Assembly: GCF_032884065.1 (NCBI RefSeq)
Contig: NC_088871.1
Location: forward strand, 50,860,162-50,924,161
From: Artemia franciscana
Lineage: Eukaryota; Arthropoda; Branchiopoda; Anostraca; Artemiidae
Reading direction: 5' to 3'
DNA: 64,000 bases
Made by a program: the position numbers and the translations under genes. The stretch's first letter is position 1, and each line of letters starts with the position of its first letter. Below, one piece after another: positions 57,124 to 64,000 of this stretch. The notes beneath the pieces are model-generated. The model was given only the letters and a program-made list of their open reading frames with translations. It searched no databases and was not told the DNA's origin.

Positions 57124-58527
57124 TTAAAAATCTAATTTATCTGGTTTTTTGACAACCCGGCCGGATCTTGTTGTTACCTGTTCTTCTTTAGGCTCAGTTT
57201 TTTTCTTTGGTTTTGCTAATGATATTAAGTCAAATTTTTTATACTGTTTTTTCAGAAATTTTTGACCTTTTAATTGTGCTTTTTTTGCCTGGGCCGCTGC
57301 ACTGGGGGGTTTCATTTCTTTTGATTCCTTGAACTTATCTGCGTCAGATTCACTATCCGTATCTGAGGAACTAGTACTTGTTGATTTATCGCCTGGTTCT
57401 TTTGAAGAAGAAGAAGTTTGAGACTTTGGCGTTGATCCTGCTTGTGCTTCATAAATTTCTTCTCCTCGCGAAGTAGAGGGTCTACTAATAGATTCGTCCT
57501 GTTGATTTCTGGGCTCGGGAGAATTGAAGGATTCTTGAGAGCTTTGGGAAGATTCAAATGTCTTCTTGGGGTACCTCCATTGCTTGAAAGCCATGTCTTC
57601 CGGGGGGTGAGGAATTGTTTGCATTAAGGTTTCCTTCCAAGATACCCAGTCCTTTGGTTTTGCCTTTGAGACGGTTATATTGTGATACTGTTGTTCATCA
57701 GTAGGTGGATTAGTATAAAATGTACTCTGTCTAGTCTTAATGGGGTAATTAATGATATCCATTGCTTCTCTCAATGTTTGTTTTTGGGGTTGATTGTCCC
57801 TTTGTGACTCTATGTCCCCAGGAGTCTGTATAGCCTTATTTAATTCATCGTGTAACGATAAGGGTCTGTCTATTGGTGAAATAGGTTTCACCAAATTGTC
57901 GGGGAAACGTTTTGGGGGGTAAGGGGTTGAAATTTTATCTGGAAAAAATTGTGACTTTGCAGAAATCGTATAGTCCAATGGTTCTGACTCCTCACTGGAA
58001 GATGAGTCGCCCTTTTTCCGTCTCTGCGTGACGGGGGTACTTTTTGGGGGGAGTAACCATATTCGTCATGGTTAGAAATTCATTAAATTTTTCTTCGTCA
58101 CTACTGTTTTCAAAATACCCTTGTTTAAAATTAAAAGGTTTAAGCTCACTTAGTCTAGAGCGAGGTGGTTCATTTTCGTCCTCCGAGGTATTTGATGTTG
58201 AAGGTTGAGGGGTCCATGTTTCTGTGAATTTTGCCCTTTTTATACGACTAACATGGGTTTTATAGGTTTTTCCCGTTTGTGGTTTTAATAGTTTGAATGT
58301 AACGTCATTATCATATTTCTTAATTATTCTATAAGGGCCAGCGTACCTATTAGAAAGCTTCTTGCCTTCCAATTTGGTTTCATTTTTTAAATAAACGCAA
58401 TCTCCTACTTGAAAATTGAGTTCTCCTTTAACATTTGGGATATTTTTGGCCTCTTGTTGTCTTTTTGAATTTTCTATTTCTTGTTTTACAAGTTTGTAAG
58501 TTTTCTTGCCTATAATCTCGAGAATCA
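57124..58527 (-). CDS. pol C-terminus: integrase GPY/F region and long disordered tail (frameshifted)
   Basis: The first part (58140-58500) has VGDCVYLKN and RYAGPYRIIKKY, the GPY/F module that follows the integrase core. A Ser/Pro/Glu-rich tail follows, interrupted by a one-base shift in a C/A run near 58035. After it the frame continues for 285 codons from 57978. The end, TTRSGRVVKKPDKLDF, is the type of basic C-terminus seen in many gypsy pol proteins. The tail of about 350 residues is much longer than usual. A further one-base shift near 58515 separates this part from the integrase core. Confidence 0.75.
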
Positions 58528-59600
58528 TTATAATATTGCCTCGATTCTATAATTTCCTTATAAGGGATTCTAAAGTCTCGTCCGAATAATATGTAGAATG
58601 GGTTATCACGAATGACCTGGGAGTAAGCGGTATTAATTAGATTTGTTAAATAAGGTAAGGTTTCGTGCCAATCTCTGCGAAATTCTTTCGTATAAATGCT
58701 TAAAATATTAGAGAATAGTTTGTGTCTGTTCTCGATCTTCCCGTTGGCCTGGGGGTGATAGGGGGTCGATACCAATTTACTTATTTGAAGAAAAGACATT
58801 AAATCCTTAGTTACTTTCGATACGAAATTAGGGCCGTTATCGCTTAATACTGTATTAGGAATACCAAAATTAAGGAATATTTTAGCGAGAGCTTTCGACG
58901 TTGTATAGGCGCTTTGATTTTTTAATGGTTTAGCAAAAGTGAAACCAGAAAAGTGATCTATCACTGATAGTACACAGGTGTGTCCTTCATTAGACATGGG
59001 TAGTCCTCCGCTAGTACCATATAAATCAAAAGAAACTATATCAAAGGGGAACCGGGCCGTAGGCGTTCTTCCTGTCCCTGGATTAGGGTAGACTTGAGGA
59101 TTTTTTCTTAAATTACATGTCTCACAACTATTAACGTAATTTTTTAACTTTGTTAAGGCTGAAGCAACGAAATAGTATTGTTTTAATCTATGGGAGGTCT
59201 TCTCTATTCCCAAGTGACCTCCTACTTCAGAATGAAAAAATTCAAAAGCGGGTTTTTCCAAAATTTGGGGTAACACTGGTATAATGGTCGTTTGATTTCT
59301 TTTATCGTTATCGGTCATTATTTTACATAGTATGTGTTCATCTAAATCGTAATAATAATTATCAATTTCTTTTTTAAAGGATTTCATTTCATTTGGTAGG
59401 TCTCTATCATATAAGAAATATTCTATTAGAGCAGCACAAATATTATCTTTCTTTTGATGTATTTTTATATTATTTAAAGATAGTGGGCTGTCTTTGTGTT
59501 CTTCTTCTACCAAATTATTGGTCTGCATTTTTAAATTTTTATTTTTCGGAGCATGTTTTTCTTTTATCGTGTTAATTTCTTCATTTTCATTTTCTAAGGG
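58428..59600 (-). CDS. pol: integrase
   Basis: The zinc-binding HHCC module reads HSEVGGHLGIEK ... SCETCNLR. The catalytic core has FDIVSFDLYG (first Asp), LSDNGPNFVS (second Asp) and PYHPQANGKIEN (Glu of the D,D-35-E triad). All key residues are present. It inserts the double-stranded DNA copy into the host genome. The order RT - RNase H - integrase classes the element as Ty3/gypsy. The frame shifts after YYNDSRDY at about 58515. Confidence 0.9.
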   Translation of the reverse strand, partial: PLENENEEINTIKEKHAPKNKNLKMQTNNLVEEEHKDSPLSLNNIKIHQKKDNICAALIEYFLYDRDLPNEMKSFKKEIDNYYYDLDEHILCKIMTDNDKRNQTTIIPVLPQILEKPAFEFFHSEVGGHLGIEKTSHRLKQYYFVASALTKLKNYVNSCETCNLRKNPQVYPNPGTGRTPTARFPFDIVSFDLYGTSGGLPMSNEGHTCVLSVIDHFSGFTFAKPLKNQSAYTTSKALAKIFLNFGIPNTVLSDNGPNFVSKVTKDLMSFLQISKLVSTPYHPQANGKIENRHKLFSNILSIYTKEFRRDWHETLPYLTNLINTAYSQVIRDNPFYILFGRDFRIPYKEIIESRQYYNDSRDYRQENLQTCKTRNRKFKKTTRGQKYPKC

Positions 59601-60775
59601 AGCATTATCTGGAAACCTACTAAGATAGTCGCATGGGGCGTTTTGTTTTCCTTTAAGATGTTCAAATTCATAATCTAAATCTTGAATTTTTAATAACCAT
59701 ATCGCGAGGATTCCGGACGGTTTTTTGAAAGTCTGTAGGTATTGAAGACTTTTATGATCGGAACATAGTTTAAATTTTCGTCCAACCAAGTAATGTTTAA
59801 ATTTTTCTAAATGGTGGATAATCGATAATAATTCAAGTTGTGTCGCAGAATAATTACTTTCTCCAGGTGTAAGAGTACACGAAGCATATGCTATAACTTT
59901 TTCTTCCCCGTTTATTATTTGGGAGAGAATCGCCCCAATCCCCTTGGTTGAGGCATCCGTAGTAACAACGAATTGTCCTGTTTAGAAGTCGGGTAAACAT
60001 AAGATAGGTTCTGAAGTCAAAGCCTTTTTTAAATGATCTAATGAATTTTGAGCTAATTTAGACCACGTGATTTTTTGGGGGTTCCCTCTAGTGAGGTCCG
60101 TGAGAGGTTTTGCTACTTGTGCGTAATTTCTTATAAATTTTCGAAAGTAGCTCATTAATCCTAAGATTCCTCGTAATTGTTTAATTGTTTGAGGGGGTTT
60201 TATATTTTTAAATGATTCTATCTTTTCAGGGTCTGGGGAAATTTGTCCTTGTGTTACAACTACTCCTAAAAATTTTAGTTTGGTTTGAAAAAGATTTACT
60301 TTTTCAGGTCTACATTTTAAATTGCCTTCTCTAAATTTCTCAAACACATTTGCTAGGGTCATCAGATGGCCTTCCGTATCTTTGTCCATGGCTATGACGT
60401 CATCAACAAAATGAATTATGTTATTTAGACCTCTTAATAAATGAAGGAGGGGTCTACACAATGCACTTGAACTGGTTTTTAGTCCAAATGGTACTCTTAA
60501 GTATTCATAAGAACCACATTCTGATGTTGAAAAAGCTGTTTTAAAAATATCGGCCCCTTTTATTTTTACTTGATGATAACCTTGTGTCAAATCTAGGGAA
60601 GTAAATATTTTATTTTTATTTGATATTGAGTCTAGAATTTCGTCTATTCTAGGTAGGGGAAATTTGTCACTTACTACCTGTTTATTTAAAGCTCTATAAT
60701 CTACCACTAATCTAAGGTCATTATTCTTTTTCGGGACTAAAATAACGGGGGCAGAGTATGGGCTTATGCTTGGCC
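59600..60775 (-). CDS. pol: reverse transcriptase and RNase H (one in-frame stop)
   Basis: The RT shows VVDYRALNKQ, FTSLDLTQGYHQV (first catalytic Asp), VPFGLK, and HFVDDVIAM (catalytic Asp pair in F-V-D-D form), then KFLGVVV and GLMSYFRKFI. Directly after LPDF there is TAA at 59982-59984. The same frame continues at once into RNase H, with V-T-T-D-A-S-T-K-G-I-G-A, YSATQLELLSI and CSDHKSLQYL. One nonsense change therefore separates an otherwise intact RT-RNase H. The protein copies the genomic RNA into DNA in the particle. Confidence 0.9.
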
Positions 60776-61990
60776 TTATGATTTGATTTTTTCAAGTTCA
60801 TGTATTTTGTTTATTAGCCATTCTTTATGTTTATAAGGAATTCTGTATGGTTGTTTTGCAACTGGCGGCCCCGTGGTTTGTATTGCGTGTTCATAAAATG
60901 GGATAAGTCCTATGTCGTCTTCAGATGTCGAAAAGACATCTTTATATTCCCATAATAAGTCACATAATTTTTGTTTTAATGATACATCGGTTATGTGACT
61001 TAGTTCGAATTTTTCAAGAAATTGGGATCGCGTCAGTGGATATTCTTTGTCAACGTGAACATTGATATTATTCACTAAGTTTTTTTCCAATTTTTTCCAA
61101 TTATTAATATCGGATTCCGATACTATTTGTATCTCTACTAAACATGTACCTTTTCTTAGGGTAATTAGGTTGTTTTCGTGGGTGTTCGTTACCCAAATAT
61201 AACCTTCATCCTTTTCGTAATTTATAATTTGTTCTTCGCAAACTGCATTTTTCGGGAGATCTTCCGACGGCGATGCTACCCAAATTTCATTTTTATCATT
61301 AACTGGTTCTAACATTTGTGACATTTGGACCCTCTGCATTGATTTAGGGGGAATTTTAGTTTTTCTCACTACGAATCCATAATATTTTTCGTTATGACTT
61401 TCTTTTATTGAGTTTAGGATATTATCTTCTGGTTTTTTTCTGGGAGTTTCTATATTCGCTAGTATTTTCCATAAATATGAAATTTCTTGAATTTGTTTTT
61501 CTCTATACTCTTCCATGTGGCCTATGTTTTCCTTTACCTTGTTTGCTTGTATGTTATTTATTTCTGATTTGGTTTTTGTCGGATATATAAACTTTGAATT
61601 TGCTACATCTAATAATATTTTATTGGCTTTTAAAAAGTTAGCGCCTATTATCGCTTCGTATGGAAAATTTTTACAAACTATAAATCGAGTATAGAAATTT
61701 CTGTCATCTTTGCGCAAGGTTAGGTACACAGTGCCTTTTACATCCAGGTCGTGTCCCGTCACACTTGATAAATTGGGACATATATTGCTCATTCGTCGTT
61801 TAATATAATTGGGTAATTTGTTAAATACGGATGTATTTATCACATTTACTGTTGCCCCTGAATCTATAAGGGCTGAGAAATAAATATTTCCTGCATTAAA
61901 ATTTTCAAATACTGGTAACATATTATTATTATTTGCACTTAAAAATGGTATAATCACTGGCAGGGACCTATATATTATTTTGCCACCAAA
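60776..61990 (-). CDS. pol: aspartic protease and RT N-terminus (frameshift at the end)
   Basis: FSALIDSGATVNVIN is the retropepsin active site (D-S-G), and AIIGANFL is the later protease motif. A linker of about 200 residues leads to the start of the RT (QPYRIPYKHKEWL). The frame ends at a stop just after an A run (six T on the plus strand, 60787-60792) where one base appears to be missing; the RT proper continues in the next frame. The protease frame is -1 relative to gag and overlaps it by about 65 nt (61999-62065), so expression as Gag-Pol by -1 frameshifting is likely. I see no clear canonical slippery heptamer. Confidence 0.85.
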   Translation of the reverse strand, partial: FGGKIIYRSLPVIIPFLSANNNNMLPVFENFNAGNIYFSALIDSGATVNVINTSVFNKLPNYIKRRMSNICPNLSSVTGHDLDVKGTVYLTLRKDDRNFYTRFIVCKNFPYEAIIGANFLKANKILLDVANSKFIYPTKTKSEINNIQANKVKENIGHMEEYREKQIQEISYLWKILANIETPRKKPEDNILNSIKESHNEKYYGFVVRKTKIPPKSMQRVQMSQMLEPVNDKNEIWVASPSEDLPKNAVCEEQIINYEKDEGYIWVTNTHENNLITLRKGTCLVEIQIVSESDINNWKKLEKNLVNNINVHVDKEYPLTRSQFLEKFELSHITDVSLKQKLCDLLWEYKDVFSTSEDDIGLIPFYEHAIQTTGPPVAKQPYRIPYKHKEWLINKIHELEKIKS

Positions 61991-61998
61991 TTTTGGTC

Positions 61999-63186
61999 CT
62001 ATGAATTTTGGGGGCTTGAGTCGTTTCCCTGGGGTTCCCAGATTTCGGGTGTAGAGTTTTCATTAGTTCTATTTTGGTTTTCTTGATCATTAATTGAAGT
62101 TGAGTTGTTATATGGGTTCCGTCGGCTGATAAAGTTACCTCTTGTATTTCTATTCCAACCATTGTTAGGTTGGTTTGTCCTTCCGCGATACTGATTCGTA
62201 CTGCGTTGGAAATTTCGGGTTGGATAATTACCTCTTGTTAAAAAGGTGTTCCCTCGATTGCCTCTAGGGGCGTACCCATTATAGTTTGTCCCCCTGGACA
62301 AATGGTTGCTCGATCCCCTAAAATTCGGGCGATAATTATTGTTTGTAAAACAATTTCTTGCGATGTGACCTAACCGGTTACAGGTGTAGCACCTTAGTGG
62401 TTCGCCATTGGCTTGTGCCAATAACGAACCACCAAGGTTCGAACCACTAAGATTATTGGGGGCAAAGCGTACTTGTCTCGGAGGTGTGGTGGTTCGAACT
62501 TGATTTCGAAGCGGTTTAGGCGATGATTCTCTAGAGAAAAATCGCGGAGAGGGATCTCTTGATTTTATAGCTGTTTTACTTTCTACCGCATTTATTGATA
62601 GTTTTTGATGCTGCAGGACTATGGAATCAATTTCCACGGCTGTCTCTATCTCCTGAACTGCCAGTTCTAAGTCGTCGATTTTTTTGGAAATTAAGAGACG
62701 ATACAGTTTTGGGTTGAGTCCCTGTTTAAATGCGTTTAGTATTATTTTTTCATACAATTCCCCTTCACCAGGACCGTATCGCGCTTCTGTTGCGATTCTA
62801 ATTTTATTTAAATATTCTCTTACGTTCTGGGTCTGTTCGAATTTTACTAACCCATGTTTTAGTTTGTTCAATGAACTAGTATCGATAAATCTTTTTTGAA
62901 AAGCCTGTTGCAATAACTTTATTGAGTTAATTGTTGAGGTGGTTTCAGTTCCTACGATATTTTCAATTTGTTTCAAAAATGTCAGAGCCTGTCCTTTTAG
63001 TCTTAAGAGTAGCATGTTTTTTAATGCATTTAAGTCAATTTTTGTCATTTCAACAAATTGTCCTAAATGGATGTTGAATTGATCTACATCTGTATCCCCT
63101 TCATAATCAGGTAATGATTTTGCAATTTCTACCGAAGTTGCAATAATTTGTTGCGCTTTTAATAATTCATCTTGTTCCTGAGCCAT
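61999..63186 (-). CDS. gag polyprotein
   Basis: A 395-codon intact ORF. The N-terminal about 210 residues are helical capsid-like sequence (FNIHLGQFVEM, EYLNKIRIATEARYGPG). One zinc knuckle, CYTCNRLGHIARNC (C-x2-C-x4-H-x4-C), lies near residue 275, followed by an Arg/Gly/Asn-rich tail of about 120 residues typical of nucleocapsid RNA binding. The protein forms the particle and packages RNA. The ATG at 63186 is the first in frame, about 280 bp from the primer-binding site. It is the only large ORF of the element without a break. Confidence 0.9.
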   Translation of the reverse strand: MAQEQDELLKAQQIIATSVEIAKSLPDYEGDTDVDQFNIHLGQFVEMTKIDLNALKNMLLLRLKGQALTFLKQIENIVGTETTSTINSIKLLQQAFQKRFIDTSSLNKLKHGLVKFEQTQNVREYLNKIRIATEARYGPGEGELYEKIILNAFKQGLNPKLYRLLISKKIDDLELAVQEIETAVEIDSIVLQHQKLSINAVESKTAIKSRDPSPRFFSRESSPKPLRNQVRTTTPPRQVRFAPNNLSGSNLGGSLLAQANGEPLRCYTCNRLGHIARNCFTNNNYRPNFRGSSNHLSRGTNYNGYAPRGNRGNTFLTRGNYPTRNFQRSTNQYRGRTNQPNNGWNRNTRGNFISRRNPYNNSTSINDQENQNRTNENSTPEIWEPQGNDSSPQNS

Positions 63187-63462
63187 ATTTGTTATTTTAA
63201 TTCATTTTTTTTTTCTTGAAGTTATGCGGCATATAAAATTTTATTTTTCATTTAACATTTATTTATATTTAACTACTGAAGATTTTAATTATTTTAAGAT
63301 GGGGTACACACAAAAAATACATAAGTAGAAGTAAAATTATACTATACTTAAATAATGTAAAATTAAATGCACTAAAAATAAAAAAATAATTTGTGAATAA
63401 TCAAATTTGTCTAGGGTAGCAGGTAGTCATGTTGTTAGACATATACAGTTCCTTCAGTGTCT

Positions 63463-63480
63463 TTTTTGACGACCGCGCCA
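63463..63480 (-). promoter_or_regulatory. primer-binding site
   Basis: On the minus strand, two bases after the LTR end (...GTAACA), the sequence reads TGGCGCGGTCGTC. A TGG start next to the LTR is the mark of a tRNA 3' end complement. The sequence is closest, from memory, to the Ser-tRNA type used by the 17.6/297 group, but the primer identity is not settled. Confidence 0.7.
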
Positions 63481-63482
63481 AA

Positions 63483-64000
63483 TGTTACGGGGGGGTTTCT
63501 TATAAAGTTTGTTCGATTTCTTATCTAGTTTTCTGATTGCTTATAAAGTTTACTTGATTTCTTATATAGTTTAAGTTGTTTGTGGTATGGGAGCTTTATA
63601 GTTAATGGATATAGATTGGGAGGGTTCTATTGACCAGTCTCTATAACCTTGGAGACGAATTCATTATCATGACGTTTAGGTTTGCCGAGATGGGCAGATT
63701 CCCTTGGGAACGTACCAGTAGACAATAGGAACTGTACCTGTACCTTGACTCAAAGACAAACACAATTATTGACAATAATTTTATTTTCTTACTTCATATA
63801 CAACTTCAGGTAAAACGGCTCCAATAAATGATAGTAGTATAAAGTGCATCAAAGAGTGACTACCAAAAAACTGAATTACACTCCTAACTTTTAGTTCACC
63901 TTATATATCCCGAATCAACCCAGATTTCTAAATTAAGCACTGGGTAGACTGACCTCAGAAATGTTGCAACACAACTCTTTTTTTGATTATACAACATATG
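63483..64000 (-). repeat. 5' LTR (right copy, cut by the window edge)
   Basis: It begins TGTTACGG and matches the left LTR to the end of the window (64000 corresponds to 48390). Differences: three substitutions (near 63496, 63637 and 63922) and seven instead of ten G in the first run. It should continue for about 360 bp beyond the window. Confidence 0.9.

Larger units (their letters stand above)
47870..64000 (-). mobile_element. giant Ty3/gypsy-type LTR retroelement with accessory ORFs (right end outside the window)
   Basis: It is bounded by LTRs starting TGTTACGG at 47870 and 63483. The coding strand is minus, so the 5' LTR is on the right. The order is LTR, primer-binding site, gag, protease, RT, RNase H, integrase, pol tail, exonuclease-like ORF, SOCS-box ORF, partial paralogue, small ORF, envelope-like anchor, polypurine tract, LTR. 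From an LTR of about 880 bp the full length should be about 16.5 kb, well over the 5-9 kb usual for gypsy elements. LTR identity suggests recent insertion, yet the ORFs carry several one-base shifts and stops. Confidence 0.9.

Overview
The window looks like nuclear DNA of an arthropod. It is AT-rich, has split genes with GT/AG introns and long introns, and most of its length is transposable elements: Helitrons, several kinds of non-LTR retrotransposon, a Penelope-like fragment, tRNA-derived SINE-like units, foldback repeats, (AT)n arrays and one very large Ty3/gypsy-type LTR element. Some repeat families remind me of crustacean, in particular brine shrimp (Artemia), sequence. That is memory, not a search result, so the species is only a guess.

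The clearest host gene is on the minus strand and spans at least 27.7-42.6 kb. Four exons with consistent splice sites and phases encode a RING finger (42497-42639), a second zinc-binding region plus coiled coil (36313-36694), a 45-codon linker (30983-31117) and a C-terminal domain (27713-28033). Together they resemble the E3 ubiquitin ligase RNF41/NRDP1. The first exon is not visible and probably lies upstream, to the right. The introns hold a LINE, a foldback element, a tandem duplication of about 824 bp and (AT)n arrays. A second possible host exon (1268-1993, minus) encodes a Lys/Glu/Ser-rich protein and is cut by a foldback element.

Layout: 0-4 kb, disrupted exon, a 142-bp hairpin and foldback copy A; 4-12 kb, SINE-like units, a LINE tail between inverted repeats, diverged repeats; 12.3-15 kb, Helitron with deleted Rep/helicase; 17-19.8 kb, LINE with PHD-type ORF1; 19.8-21.2 kb, foldback copy B; 21.5-26.9 kb, a Helitron cluster and a Penelope-like fragment; 27-43 kb, the RNF41-like gene and its intron inserts; 43.3-47.1 kb, a minus-strand LINE split by a Helitron; 47.9 kb to the window end, the LTR element.

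The LTR element (minus strand, 47870 to beyond 64000) is the most unusual object. Its two LTRs are almost identical (three substitutions in about 518 comparable bases), so it inserted recently. It has gag, protease, RT, RNase H and integrase, plus a long disordered pol tail. It then carries about 8 kb of extra sequence: an ORF with a 3'-5' exonuclease-like N-terminus, an ORF ending in what reads as a SOCS box (Elongin-BC box and Cullin-5 box), a partial second copy of that ORF, and an envelope-like membrane-anchored C-terminus. Expected full length is about 16.5 kb. A retroelement encoding a SOCS-box protein is my candidate for the undescribed system.
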